64,000 nucleotides of DNA from an uncultured bacterium (GTDB lineage Bacteria; Bacteroidota; Bacteroidia; Bacteroidales; Bacteroidaceae), in NCBI GenBank assembly GCA_905215555.1, contig CAJMQU010000023.1, forward strand, positions 1 to 64,000, in the 5' to 3' direction. Every line of letters starts with the position of its first letter. Position 1 is the stretch's first letter. Under the pieces are notes generated by a model. It saw nothing but the letters and a program-made list of their open reading frames with translations. It was not told where the DNA came from and searched no databases. Below, piece after piece: positions 27,801 to 36,157 of this stretch. The translations under genes were made by a program, and so were the position numbers.

Positions 27801-27964
27801 GCGCTGGCACCCGGATAAGATGCGCTGATTTTCACTACCGGCGGCGTTATTTGCGGATATTGGTCAATGGGAAGCATTGACAATCCGATGATACCCACAA
27901 TGACAATCAGTATGGAGATGACAGCCGAGAATACCGGTCTGTCTATAAAGAAACTTACTTTCAT
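24833..27964 (-). CDS. RND multidrug efflux permease (AcrB/MexB type)
   Basis: 1043 residues, the full AcrB length. It begins MKVSFFIDRPVFSAVISI, with the HAE1 signature IDQYPQITPPVV. The helix 4 proton-relay pair is present in GIVVDDAIVVVENV, and a second-half GLAAKNAILIVEFAKEQ is in place. Two large periplasmic loops hold the porter and docking domains. It is a proton-driven exporter of amphiphilic drugs and bile-like compounds. Its start overlaps the adaptor's end by 4 bases. Confidence 0.96.
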   Translation of the reverse strand: MKVSFFIDRPVFSAVISILIVIVGIIGLSMLPIDQYPQITPPVVKISASYPGASALTVSQAVATPIEQELNGTPGMLYMESNSSNSGGFSATVTFDISADPDLAAVEIQNRLKLAESRLPAEVVQNGISVEKQAASQLMTICLMSSDPKFDEIYLSNFATLNVLDLLRRIPGVGRVSNIGSRYYAMQIWVQPDKLANFGLTVADLQNALKDQNRESAAGVLGQQPVKGLDITIPITTQGRLSTVAQFEEIVIRANADGSIIRLRDVARISLEASSYNTESSINGENAAVLGIYMLPGANAMEVAENVKKAMNEISANFPDGLSYEIPFDMTTYISESIHEVYKTLFEALILVIIVVFLSLQSWRATLIPIVAVPISLIGTFGFMLIFGFSLNILTLLGLVLAIGIVVDDAIVVVENVERIMHEEKLPPYEATKKAMEGLTGAIIATSLVLAAVFVPVSFLGGITGQLYRQFTVTIVVSVLLSTVVALTLSPVMCSLILKPDSHKRKNIVFRYINYALNMGNRKYVRQISRVIGNPRRVLGAFGVIVIAIFLVNRLIPTSFLPVEDQGYFKVELELPEGATLERTRTVSERAVEYLMLNPAVEYVQSVVGSSPRVGSSQARSELTVIMKPWGARDGQTIDEVMAQVKKDLQEYPECKVYLSTPPVIPGLGSSGGFEMQLEARGDATFDNLVQATDTLMYYASQRKELSGLSSSLQADIPQLYFDVDRDKVKLAGVPLADVFSTMKAYTGSVYVNDFNMFNRIYRVYIQAEAPYREHKENINLFFVRGADNVMIPLTSLGTTSYTTGPGSIKRFNMFNSAVIRGGAADGYSSGQAMEIIEQIAREHLPDNIGVEWSGLSYQEKQAGGQTAMVLALVFLFVFLFLAALYESWSVPIAVLLSLPVAALGAYLGVWLCGLENDVYFQIGLVMLVGLAAKNAILIVEFAKEQVDRGANVVKAALHASQLRFRPILMTSLAFILGMLPMVIASGPGSASRQAIGTGVFFGMILAVTIGILLVPFFFVLIYKAKAKAKGANIKKVTKRFKR

Positions 27965-29160
27965 ATGCTCTCCCCTCCCTCCTCATCTTCTTTCTTCAAC
28001 AAGGCATTGTTAACCTTGACTTTGATACCCGGACTCAACTTATGATATCCTTCCACCACTATGGTTTCACCCGGAACCAAACCTCTTTCCACCACCACCT
28101 GGTTCTGGAATTCCGGTCCTAATTCAATGAAGCGCCGTTCTACGGTAGAGTCGCGACGCATTACAAACACGTAAGCCCCCCCCTTTTCGATGATCACCGA
28201 TTTCAGGGGAACAACCGTCGCATTCTCACGGACATCCAGCAACAACTTCACTTTAGTAAACTGTCCCGGCAGCAACACATGTTTCGGATTAGGCATCTCG
28301 GCACGAACAGAGAATGTACCGGTGCGAGGGTCAACCTGAGGTTCGGCAAAATCAACCAAACCTTTGAACGGATAAACTGTATTATCGGCAAGTGTAATAG
28401 AAATATTCGGTTGCCAGGAACGGGTGGAGTCTTTTTGTCCCAGGTTCACATTGCGCTCTTTGGTTTTCAGATAGTCCAATGCCGTCATACTGAAATCGAC
28501 CAGCACGGTATCACTTTTTACGACAGCTGCCAGTAACGACTTGCCTCCTGTGCCTACCAGCGTACCAAGGTCTACATAGCGTTCACTGATATGTCCTGAC
28601 AACGGGGAACGGACAATTGTATAACCCAGTTCCAGTTCTGCCTGATCCAGATCGGCCTGACTCATGGCTACGCTGGCTTGCGCTGTTTCATAAGCCGCTA
28701 TCGCATTATCCAAATCCAACTGGCTGGCAGCATTCTGCTCATACAGCGGACGGATACGTTCCAAGTCACGTTGCGCTTTGTGTGCCTGTGCTTCATCCTT
28801 TTTCAGTTGTGCACGTGCCTTATCCGCCTTGGCCGCATACTGGTCGCGATTGATTACAAACAATACCTGGTTCTTCGTCACATAAGTGCCTTCTTCAAAG
28901 AGCATATTTTCCAAATACCCTTCTACACGAGCACGTACCTCCACAAACTGCTGGGCGCGGATACGTCCCACGTATTCACCATAAATTTCCACATCATCTT
29001 GCGTCACCGGTTCTACGGCTACTACCGGCAGTTCCGGTGCTGGTGCAGGACGATGGGTGACGAACCAATAAATCCCTACTAACAATACTATACCTACTGC
29101 GGCAATCACTACCTGCTTTTTCGTTATTCTAATTTCTCTCTGTTTGAAAAACGATTTCAT
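27961..29160 (-). CDS. RND periplasmic adaptor (AcrA/MexA type)
   Basis: 399 residues from the start at 29160 (MKSFFKQREIRITKKQ). A membrane anchor lies at about 19-37. The lipoyl halves (YVGRIRAQQFVEVRARVEGY and TIVRSPLSGHISERYVD) surround a coiled coil (about 105-175). The beta-barrel and membrane-proximal domains follow. It links the RND permease to the outer membrane lipoprotein. The reading frame extends 26 codons further upstream, but that stretch covers the putative promoter and looks non-coding. First gene of the operon. Confidence 0.92.
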   Translation of the reverse strand: MKSFFKQREIRITKKQVVIAAVGIVLLVGIYWFVTHRPAPAPELPVVAVEPVTQDDVEIYGEYVGRIRAQQFVEVRARVEGYLENMLFEEGTYVTKNQVLFVINRDQYAAKADKARAQLKKDEAQAHKAQRDLERIRPLYEQNAASQLDLDNAIAAYETAQASVAMSQADLDQAELELGYTIVRSPLSGHISERYVDLGTLVGTGGKSLLAAVVKSDTVLVDFSMTALDYLKTKERNVNLGQKDSTRSWQPNISITLADNTVYPFKGLVDFAEPQVDPRTGTFSVRAEMPNPKHVLLPGQFTKVKLLLDVRENATVVPLKSVIIEKGGAYVFVMRRDSTVERRFIELGPEFQNQVVVERGLVPGETIVVEGYHKLSPGIKVKVNNALLKKEDEEGGESI

Positions 29161-29194
29161 AAGCTCTCTGTTTATGTTAATGTTAAAAACCCTA

Positions 29195-29223
29195 CAAATA
29201 AAAAACACAACTGGCGTGCCAAA
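29195..29223 (-). promoter_or_regulatory. Candidate promoter of the first RND operon
   Basis: On the minus strand, TTTG (29223-29220) and TTTATTTG (29202-29195) are 17 bases apart; the -7 box has one mismatch and the spacing is short. It lies 35-63 bases upstream of the adaptor start. Confidence 0.4.
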
Positions 29224-29290
29224 GTTCGTTAACCACACCTTTATTATTCACAGCCAAAGTATTAAGCGCTTAAAGGGAGATTGCACAAAG

Positions 29291-29327
29291 TGTGGAATCC
29301 ACTCTACAAGTGTGGAATAATTCCACA
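29291..29327. promoter_or_regulatory. Twin palindromes, possible operator of the first RND operon
   Basis: TGTGGAATAATTCCACA at 29311-29327 is a perfect 8+1+8 palindrome. Exactly 20 bases away, TGTGGAAT recurs at 29291 within the shorter palindrome GTGGA-A-TCCAC. Two similar dyads about two helical turns apart, 68-104 bases upstream of the candidate promoter, look like a regulator binding site. No regulator gene is adjacent. Confidence 0.55.
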
Positions 29328-29354
29328 AAAAAGTCCGAACGAAACGCCCGGACT
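29325..29354 (-). terminator. Intrinsic terminator of the acidic-protein gene
   Basis: On the minus strand, AGTCCG (29354-29349) pairs with CGGACT (29337-29332) around an 11-base loop and is followed by a run of T (plus-strand A residues 29326-29331). It lies 24 bases after the stop codon at 29378. Confidence 0.75.
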
Positions 29355-29377
29355 CTTCTTTTACTTGCTGAAACTAC

Positions 29378-29713
29378 TTATTCGTCATCATCCAATGACT
29401 CTGTATATTCCAGTTCCCCTTGAACCACGAACAGAATCTCTTCCGGATCATAGTCACCCATCTTGTCTTTATGAGCTTCCTTGATGATGTAATCTACAAT
29501 CTGTCCCAGGTCGACTTCGACGCATCCTTCTTCATCCGGCTCTACATCGAGAATGCCGCTTTCAGAATAATACTCATCAATCAAATCGAGGAAATAATAG
29601 AATTCGTCGTCAGAGAACTTTTCCTTTAACTCCTGCGGCAAATAATTTTTGATGTATTCGATGGTCTTTTCGTCATCGAGGTCATCCTTTAAGAAATCGT
29701 CTTCCAGTCCCAT
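29378..29713 (-). CDS. Highly acidic conserved protein of unknown function
   Basis: 111 residues, not recognised beyond a sense that it is common in Bacteroides. It is extremely rich in Asp and Glu throughout (for example FLKDDLDDEK and the tail TESLDDDE) with few basic residues. Predicted helical, with no signal peptide, so cytoplasmic. It lies 47 bases downstream of trxA and ends at a clear terminator, so it could be read from the trxA promoter. Its charge suggests binding to a basic partner or nucleic-acid mimicry, which is speculation. Confidence 0.75.
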   Translation of the reverse strand: MGLEDDFLKDDLDDEKTIEYIKNYLPQELKEKFSDDEFYYFLDLIDEYYSESGILDVEPDEEGCVEVDLGQIVDYIIKEAHKDKMGDYDPEEILFVVQGELEYTESLDDDE

Positions 29714-29760
29714 AATAATTAGTTTTTTAGGGGTGAATACCTTATTTATATAAATACTCC

Positions 29761-30078
29761 TTACAGGAGCATTTTCTTTATTTTTTCATCAAAAGCTGAT
29801 TTAGGCGCAGAACCGACCTGCTTGTCAACCAACTCACCGTTCTTGAAGAACAATACGGTAGGAATGTTACGAATGCCATATTCGGCAGGCAAATCACTGC
29901 TTTCATCCACATCACACTTACCGATGATTACCTGACCTTCATACAATTCTGCCAGTTCGTCAATAATAGGACCTACCATCTTACAAGGGCCGCACCAAGG
30001 AGCCCAAAAGTCAATCACTACAGGTTTACCCTCTGCCAGGATTTCCTTATAGTTGCTGTCTGTAATTTCTAAAGCCAT
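29761..30078 (-). CDS. trxA: Thioredoxin
   Basis: 105 residues with the active site FWAPWCGPCKM (Cys29, Cys32), the cis-proline region NIPTVLFFKNGE, and length typical of cytoplasmic thioredoxin 1. It reduces protein disulfides using thioredoxin reductase. A perfect minus-strand -7 box overlaps the end of the upstream dnaE, so it has its own promoter. Confidence 0.96.
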   Translation of the reverse strand: MALEITDSNYKEILAEGKPVVIDFWAPWCGPCKMVGPIIDELAELYEGQVIIGKCDVDESSDLPAEYGIRNIPTVLFFKNGELVDKQVGSAPKSAFDEKIKKMLL

Positions 30079-30128
30079 TTCTTTAATTATTAATTATTAA
30101 TTATCAATTTGGTATCTCATTGATGAAG

Positions 30129-30136
30129 CAAAGATA
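30129..30136 (-). promoter_or_regulatory. -7 box (TATCTTTG) of trxA
   Basis: CAAAGATA on the plus strand, 51 bases upstream of the trxA start and directly abutting the dnaE stop codon. A/T-rich tandem AATTATT copies (30088-30108) lie in the leader. Confidence 0.55.
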
Positions 30137-33100
30137 CTAATTTATCCGGAATTCCAGTTCGGGACGCTCATTTAAATAAGATATTAAATCACGCCCTACG
30201 GAAAGCTTCACCGGACGGGAAATCATATCCACTACCGTCTTACTGTCCGGATCGCTCACTTTGAAATACAACTCCGTCGTACCGGGATGTTCTTTCATCA
30301 GCGCTGCAAGCTCTGTTACCAATGCCTGGTTCAGTACGGAAAGCGGTATCAGTATAGTGATTTTGGAAATCAGCTTTTCCTTCACATCGGGCAATAACTC
30401 CATGGAAGTGATTTTAACTTCCAACTCATCCTGCCGCCACTGTTTGGGCTGGCAACGGGCCTTAATAAAGAGGAAAGTACGTTCACCCAGATATCCTTGG
30501 TAAGTCACCCAATCATTACCGAAGAACGGAAGTTCCGCAGAACCGGAATAATCTTCAATCTTGGCGATGCCATAAGGATTACCGTTCTTGCTGATACCCC
30601 GGCGCACAGAGGTCACAATACCTCCCATCGTAATTTCGCGTCCGGCAAGCGCAGCTTTATCTTCCAATTCGGCCATGCGCGTGTTGCAAACGTGCTGCAA
30701 TACAACGGAATATTCATCCAGCGGGTGGGCGGAAAGGTAGATACCTACCAGGTCACGCTCTCTGTTCAGGCGGTCGAGATCACTCCAACGTTCCGCCTCG
30801 GGAATTTCGGGAGTGGCTATATCCACTACATTTTCTCCACCGAACAATGAATTGGCTGCTGCCGCCTGGTCGGCCTGATAACGGTTACCATAGCGCACCA
30901 AAGTTTCCAGAAAGACTTCATTCTTCGAATTTACGGCAAAGTATTGCTCACGCTTCAATTCCGGAAATCCATCGAAGCCACCCGCCAAAGCAAGACATTC
31001 CAAGTTCTTCTTATTACAAGCCGTCAGATTGACACGCTGCACAAAATCAAATATCCCCTTGAAAGGACCGTTCTTCTCACGTTCTTCCATGATATTCAAC
31101 ACAGCACCTTCGCCCACACCCTTCACCGCGCCAAGACCGAAACGGATATTTCCTTCCTGGTTAACAGTGAACTTCAGGTTACTCTCATTTACATCTGGCC
31201 CCAATACTTTGATACCCATTGCCTTACACTCGTCCATCAACTTGGTGATATCGGTGATGTTCGATAAACTTCGGCTCATCACGGCTGCCATATACTCGGC
31301 AGGGTAATTAGCTTTCAAATAAGCAGTCTGATAAGCAACCCACGAGTAACAAGTGGCATGAGACTTATTGAAAGCGTAGGATGCAAACTTCTCCCAGTCT
31401 CCCCAAATCTTTTCAAGCACTTTCGGATCGTGTCCGTTCTTGCGCCCGCCTTCAACGAATTTGGGTTTCATGTGATCCAGTTTGTCACGCAACTTTTTAC
31501 CCATCGCCTTACGCAAGGCATCAGACTCACCACGGGTAAAGTCAGCCAACAGACGGGACAGAAGCATCACCTGCTCCTGATATACCGTAATACCGTACGT
31601 ATCTTTCAGATACTTCTCCATGACGGGAATATCATACTCAATCGGTTTCCGCCCATGCTTACGGTCGATGAAATCCGGAATGTAATCCATAGGACCCGGA
31701 CGGTAAAGGGCGTTCATCGCAATCAAGTCCTCGAAAGTAGAAGGCTGCAACTCACGCAAGTACTTCTGCATACCGGCAGACTCGAACTGGAACGTACCGA
31801 TGGTACGGCCATCGCTATATAATTTATAGGTAACCGGATCGTCAATAGGTACCTTATCTATATTTAACACCAGGCCACGGTGCAAACGCACATTTTCAAC
31901 AGCCTCCTTGATGATTGACAATGTTTTCAATCCCAGGAAGTCCATCTTGATCAAACCCGTATCTTCAATTACCGAACCTTCATACTGGGTCACCAGCATC
32001 TTCTCCCCCGTCTCCTTGTCGTCAGCCGTACTTACAGGTACCCAGTCGGTGATGTCGTCACGACAAATAATCGTACCACAGGCATGTACACCCGTACCGC
32101 GCACGTTACCCTCCAACATCTTGGCATATTTCAGCGTATCACGCACCAGAGGATCGGGAGACGCCTCCGCAGCCTGCAATTCGGGAACGTAATCAATGGC
32201 ATTCCGCAGATTCAGTTTCTTATCGGGGATTTTATCGGGAACAAGCTTTGCCAGGCGGTCGGACTCCGACAGAGGAAGCTTCTGCACACGGGCAACGTCC
32301 TTGATGGCAAGCTTGGTGGCCATCGTACCATAAGTGATGATATGCGCCACCTTTTCCTGCCCATACTTATTGGTCACCCAACGAAGCACTTCACCGCGTC
32401 CGTCATCATCGAAGTCGATATCGATATCAGGCAATGAGATACGGTCGGGGTTCAGGAAACGCTCGAAAAGCAAGTCATATTTAATAGGGTCGATTTTCGT
32501 AATCTGCAGGCAGTATGCCACTGCCGAACCGGCAGCCGATCCACGTCCCGGTCCGATTGACACCCCCATACTACGTCCGGCAGCAATAAAATCCTGCACA
32601 ATCAGGAAGTATCCCGGGAAACCCATTGTCTTCATGATGTGAAGTTCGAACTTCAAACGTTCCCGAACTTCCTCCGACATGGGATCACCATAAAATATCT
32701 TAGCACCGTCAAAAGTCAGTTTGGCAAGATAGTCTGCTTCCAACTTGATACGATACAATTTATCATATCCCCCCAGACGCTTGATCTTTGCTTTGGCATC
32801 CTCTTCACTCAGCACCACATTTCCATTCTCGTCCTGAGTGAACTCATCAAACAAATCCTTTTCGGTGAATCTCTGCCGATACCCTTCTTCCGTTCCAAAG
32901 TCTTCGGGGATGGCAAAGGTAGGCATGATAGGCGCATGATCGATGGAATAGTATTCCACCTTATCCAAAATTTCAAGCGTATTGGACAAAGCTTCGGGAA
33001 TATCCGCAAATAGCTCGTTCATCTCCGCTTTCGTCTTCATCCACTCCTGCTTGGTATAAAGCATGCGGTTGGGATCATCCAAGTCCTTACCCGTACTCAA

Positions 33101-33931
33101 ACAGATCAGACGGTCATGCGCTTCGGCATGTTCCTCATTCACAAAGTGAACGTCATTAGAACAGATTAGCTTGATATTATATTTCTTGGCATACTCTATC
33201 AGTTTGGCATTTGCCCGCTGCTGCAACGGGTAAGCCTCATGATTAGCACGAGGCACGGTCGCTTTATGACGTTGCAATTCCAGATAATAATCTTCTCCAA
33301 AGAGATTCTTGTACCAACGCACAGCCTCTTCCGCCTCTTCCAATTGATCGTTAAGTATCTTTTTAGGTACTTCACCACCGATACAGGCCGAACAGACAAT
33401 CAGCCCTTCATGATACTTTTCCAATTCATTGCGATCGGTTCGCGGACGCATATAATACCCATTCGTCCAAGCTCTGGACACCAGCTTTATCAGGTTATGA
33501 TAACCTTTCTCATTCTTCGCCAGCACAATCAAGTGCCATCCGCTCTGATCGGGTTTACCTTCCTTCTTGTCCATGGTGCGGCGTGCCACATACATCTCGC
33601 AACCGATTATCGGTTTGAACAGTTTATTTTCAGCTTCCGTAAGTTTTGCACGGCAGTCGGCAAGTTCCGCTTCCTTATCTTCGCAAGCTATCTCACCGCT
33701 CTCGATGCCGGCAATCCTCTTTTTGAGATCTTTAATCTCTCCCTTCGGTCCGCTATTCTTCTTGTTGACGTAATTGGTAAACTCCTTGATGCCGAACATA
33801 TTACCGTGGTCTGTTACGGCAATGCCCTTCATTCCATCCTTCATCGCCTTGTCAACCAGCGCACTAACACTGGCCTGACCGTCGAGGAGGGAATACTGGG
33901 TATGAACGTGCAAATGAACAAAATCCTGCAT
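30137..33931 (-). CDS. dnaE: DNA polymerase III alpha subunit
   Basis: 1264 residues, the replicative polymerase. The PHP domain opens the protein (FVHLHVHTQYSLLDG). The catalytic aspartates sit in PDIDIDFDDDGR near residue 500, preceded by GPGRGSAAGSAVAYCL. Helix-hairpin-helix and OB-fold regions follow (GGIVTSVRRGISKNGNPYG near the end). An insertion rich in Lys and Glu after residue 70 is common in Bacteroidetes versions. It has its own promoter. Confidence 0.97.
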   Translation of the reverse strand: MQDFVHLHVHTQYSLLDGQASVSALVDKAMKDGMKGIAVTDHGNMFGIKEFTNYVNKKNSGPKGEIKDLKKRIAGIESGEIACEDKEAELADCRAKLTEAENKLFKPIIGCEMYVARRTMDKKEGKPDQSGWHLIVLAKNEKGYHNLIKLVSRAWTNGYYMRPRTDRNELEKYHEGLIVCSACIGGEVPKKILNDQLEEAEEAVRWYKNLFGEDYYLELQRHKATVPRANHEAYPLQQRANAKLIEYAKKYNIKLICSNDVHFVNEEHAEAHDRLICLSTGKDLDDPNRMLYTKQEWMKTKAEMNELFADIPEALSNTLEILDKVEYYSIDHAPIMPTFAIPEDFGTEEGYRQRFTEKDLFDEFTQDENGNVVLSEEDAKAKIKRLGGYDKLYRIKLEADYLAKLTFDGAKIFYGDPMSEEVRERLKFELHIMKTMGFPGYFLIVQDFIAAGRSMGVSIGPGRGSAAGSAVAYCLQITKIDPIKYDLLFERFLNPDRISLPDIDIDFDDDGRGEVLRWVTNKYGQEKVAHIITYGTMATKLAIKDVARVQKLPLSESDRLAKLVPDKIPDKKLNLRNAIDYVPELQAAEASPDPLVRDTLKYAKMLEGNVRGTGVHACGTIICRDDITDWVPVSTADDKETGEKMLVTQYEGSVIEDTGLIKMDFLGLKTLSIIKEAVENVRLHRGLVLNIDKVPIDDPVTYKLYSDGRTIGTFQFESAGMQKYLRELQPSTFEDLIAMNALYRPGPMDYIPDFIDRKHGRKPIEYDIPVMEKYLKDTYGITVYQEQVMLLSRLLADFTRGESDALRKAMGKKLRDKLDHMKPKFVEGGRKNGHDPKVLEKIWGDWEKFASYAFNKSHATCYSWVAYQTAYLKANYPAEYMAAVMSRSLSNITDITKLMDECKAMGIKVLGPDVNESNLKFTVNQEGNIRFGLGAVKGVGEGAVLNIMEEREKNGPFKGIFDFVQRVNLTACNKKNLECLALAGGFDGFPELKREQYFAVNSKNEVFLETLVRYGNRYQADQAAAANSLFGGENVVDIATPEIPEAERWSDLDRLNRERDLVGIYLSAHPLDEYSVVLQHVCNTRMAELEDKAALAGREITMGGIVTSVRRGISKNGNPYGIAKIEDYSGSAELPFFGNDWVTYQGYLGERTFLFIKARCQPKQWRQDELEVKITSMELLPDVKEKLISKITILIPLSVLNQALVTELAALMKEHPGTTELYFKVSDPDSKTVVDMISRPVKLSVGRDLISYLNERPELEFRIN

Positions 33932-33956
33932 AAATATCTCCTTTCAATTGAGAGCA

Positions 33957-33987
33957 TAAAAGTACAATCTATATAAGACCTAACAAA
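33957..33987 (-). promoter_or_regulatory. Bacteroides-type promoter of dnaE
   Basis: On the minus strand, TTTG (33987-33984) and TACTTTTA (33964-33957) are 19 bases apart, with one mismatch in the -7 box. The start site would be near 33950, just ahead of the start codon at 33931. Confidence 0.5.
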
Positions 33988-34035
33988 AATATTTCCCTAA
34001 AAGTTATCAACATCTGCATTTCTACAGCCAAATGC

Positions 34036-34066
34036 TTGTTAGATTTTCAAAATAAGTCTATTTTTG
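34036..34066 (+). promoter_or_regulatory. Bacteroides-type promoter of psd-pssA
   Basis: TTG (34036-34038) and TATTTTTG (34059-34066) are 20 bases apart, 38 bases before the psd start. Confidence 0.65.
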
Positions 34067-34103
34067 CGGATAATTTGTATTCACAAGGAATAAAACAACT
34101 TAC

Positions 34104-34793
34104 ATGAGTCGACTAAAGAAACTAAAAAAGATACGAATTCACCGCGAAGGAACACATACTCTGGCAGGCAGTCTATTGTTGCTGCTGGTAGTCAATTCCG
34201 CCTTGTACTTCGGGTTGGAGTGTAAATTGCCGTTCTATATTGTAGCCGTGGTCAGTATCGTATTGTACGGAATGCTGGTGAACTTCTTCCGATGTCCTAT
34301 CCGCCTTTTTGAGCAGGAAGACACCGAAAAGATCGTGGTAGCACCTGCCGATGGCAAGATAGTGGTCGTAGAAGAAGTGGAAGAAAATGAGTATTTCCAT
34401 GACCGCCGCCTTATGATATCCATCTTCATGAGTGTTTTCAACGTTCACGCCAACTGGTATCCGGTAGACGGAACCGTGAAAAAGGTGGCACATCAGAACG
34501 GTAAGTTCATGAAAGCCTGGCTGCCGAAAGCCAGTACGGACAACGAACGCTCCATGGTGGTTATCGAAACTCCCGAAGGCGTGGAGGTAATGGCACGCCA
34601 GATTGCCGGTGCTATGGCTCGCCGCATCGTCACCTACGCCGAACCGGGCGAGGACTGTTATATCGATGAACATATGGGCTTCATCAAGTTCGGATCTCGT
34701 GTAGATGTTTATCTCCCGTTGGGCACTGAAGTGTTCGTGAAACTGGGACAAACTACTACAGGAAACCAGACTGTGATAGCCAAACTAAAATAA
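34104..34793 (+). CDS. psd: Phosphatidylserine decarboxylase
   Basis: 229 residues, the short form of the family. It decarboxylates phosphatidylserine to phosphatidylethanolamine at the inner membrane. The pyruvoyl precursor site is FGS (Gly197-Ser198 in [12 protein letters not shown]), where self-cleavage makes the small alpha chain. Conserved APADGKIV and [12 protein letters not shown] are present. Two N-terminal hydrophobic segments (about 20-60) anchor it. It is 7 bases from pssA, the preceding enzyme of the pathway. Confidence 0.96.
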   Translation: MSRLKKLKKIRIHREGTHTLAGSLLLLLVVNSALYFGLECKLPFYIVAVVSIVLYGMLVNFFRCPIRLFEQEDTEKIVVAPADGKIVVVEEVEENEYFHDRRLMISIFMSVFNVHANWYPVDGTVKKVAHQNGKFMKAWLPKASTDNERSMVVIETPEGVEVMARQIAGAMARRIVTYAEPGEDCYIDEHMGFIKFGSRVDVYLPLGTEVFVKLGQTTTGNQTVIAKLK

Positions 34794-34800
34794 CTGAGCA

Positions 34801-35499
34801 ATGGCTAACTGTATTACCCGTTATATACCCAATACATTGACGTGCATGAACCTGTTCTCAGGGTGTATTGCGTGTGTGATGGCGTTTGAGTTCAAATATG
34901 AATGGGCCCTCACTTTCATCATCATCAGTGCTGTATTCGACTTCCTCGACGGAATGTCGGCACGGCTTCTGAATGCCCCCTCCCCCATCGGAAAGGAGTT
35001 GGACTCTCTGGCAGATGACGTCAGTTTCGGAGTAGCCCCCTCACTCATCGTATTCTCTTTGCTGCGTGAGACCACTTATCCCGGCTGGATGAGCGGTTTT
35101 CAGGAATATATTCCATATTTTGCTTTCCTCATTGCCGTATTCTCTGCACTGCGCCTGGCTAAATTCAATATTGATGAGCGTCAGAGCAGCTCGTTCATCG
35201 GTCTGAACACCCCTGCCAACACTCTGTTCTGGGCAGCGGCAGCAGCACAATACCACGACTGGCTGATACAAGGCGGAGCAGTTCTATATGGATTGCTGGC
35301 CTGCATCGTCCTGTTCTCTTTATTATTGGTTTCCGAATTCCCGATGTTCGCCTTCAAATTGAAGAGCCTCTCTTGGAAAGAAAATAAGATTCGTTATTTG
35401 TTCCTGATAGTCAGCATTCCCTTGCTTATCTTTATAGGCCTTGCAGCTGTCATCGGCTGGTACATCATTTTATGCTGGTTTGTACGGAAGAAACTCTAA
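34801..35499 (+). CDS. pssA: CDP-diacylglycerol-serine O-phosphatidyltransferase
   Basis: 232 residues, multi-spanning. The CDP-alcohol phosphotransferase signature is complete: Asp47, Asp50-Gly51, Ala54-Arg55, Gly64, Asp68 and Asp72. It makes phosphatidylserine from CDP-diacylglycerol and serine. It is followed after 66 bases by the DUF4834 gene, probably in the same transcript. Confidence 0.95.
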   Translation: MANCITRYIPNTLTCMNLFSGCIACVMAFEFKYEWALTFIIISAVFDFLDGMSARLLNAPSPIGKELDSLADDVSFGVAPSLIVFSLLRETTYPGWMSGFQEYIPYFAFLIAVFSALRLAKFNIDERQSSSFIGLNTPANTLFWAAAAAQYHDWLIQGGAVLYGLLACIVLFSLLLVSEFPMFAFKLKSLSWKENKIRYLFLIVSIPLLIFIGLAAVIGWYIILCWFVRKKL

Positions 35500-35565
35500 A
35501 CAAATCTCTGGCACAGTTGTTGTACTATCGTTCGGAAGACGAACAAATATAAAAACGATTAGCCC

Positions 35566-35880
35566 ATGTTTCACATCTTAGGATTTCTATTCATCATTAT
35601 AGTCGTTATTCTGGTCATTGGACTCAGTATTATCGGCACCGTCCTCCGGAGTATCTTCGGACTGGGGAAGCGTCGTACCTCTCCAGGAACTTATCAGAAT
35701 GGAGGAGGTAATTATCAATCCGGAGGAGGATATTCTTTCTCAGGTAATCAACAGCAGAATTCTGCCTCACAGGCCGATGAAGACACCGTTTCTTCCAGAG
35801 ATGACATTCATAGAAAGCGAAAAAAACTCTTCGCCAAAGATGAAGGGGAATATGTAGACTTCGAGGAAATCAAAGAATAA
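35566..35880 (+). CDS. DUF4834 small membrane protein
   Basis: 104 residues. One N-terminal helix (3-30), then a basic patch (LGKRR), a Gly/Asn/Gln/Ser-rich disordered stretch with repeated GGG-NYQSGGGY text, and an acidic tail (EGEYVDFEEIKE). This is the layout of DUF4834, a Bacteroidetes family of unknown function often found next to pssA. Location: inner membrane with a cytoplasmic tail. Confidence 0.85.
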   Translation: MFHILGFLFIIIVVILVIGLSIIGTVLRSIFGLGKRRTSPGTYQNGGGNYQSGGGYSFSGNQQQNSASQADEDTVSSRDDIHRKRKKLFAKDEGEYVDFEEIKE

Positions 35881-35889
35881 GTCTGTAAG

Positions 35890-36069
35890 TCAGATTTTAG
35901 ACATGCCGGTCAAGATATACTTGCCTTTCAGATTATGTTCTTTCATATAAATCTGAACTTCTATCCGGCAGGCTGACATCAGTGAATAGCCTGTTAATCT
36001 ATCATTCATAGCTTTGATAAATGAATACTCTGTATCGTTGTGAATAAAAGATATACGATGATATTCCAT
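35890..36069 (-). CDS. Small hypothetical protein
   Basis: 59 residues from the ATG at 36069 (MEYHRISFIHNDTEYSF), not recognised. The reading frame opens 12 codons earlier, but a minus-strand promoter ends near 36103, which favours the internal start. Composition is protein-like, with no membrane segment or signal. It lies tail-to-tail with DUF4834, 9 bases apart. It could be real or a chance frame; the promoter is the main support. Confidence 0.45.
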   Translation of the reverse strand: MEYHRISFIHNDTEYSFIKAMNDRLTGYSLMSACRIEVQIYMKEHNLKGKYILTGMSKI

Positions 36070-36102
36070 TACATGTGGTATTTTAAAAGTCCGTTGAGAA
36101 GT

Positions 36103-36136
36103 CAAATATACGGATAAAATACGGAATATGAGTCCA
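36103..36136 (-). promoter_or_regulatory. Candidate promoter of the small hypothetical gene
   Basis: On the minus strand, TTTG (36136-36133) and TATATTTG (36110-36103) are 22 bases apart. The -7 box is perfect and the spacing slightly long. Confidence 0.45.
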
Positions 36137-36157
36137 AAAGAGGAATTATATTAGATT

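Noticed and set aside
28617..29082. Plus-strand frames opposite the first RND operon
   Set aside because: They are antisense shadows of the adaptor and permease, without motifs.
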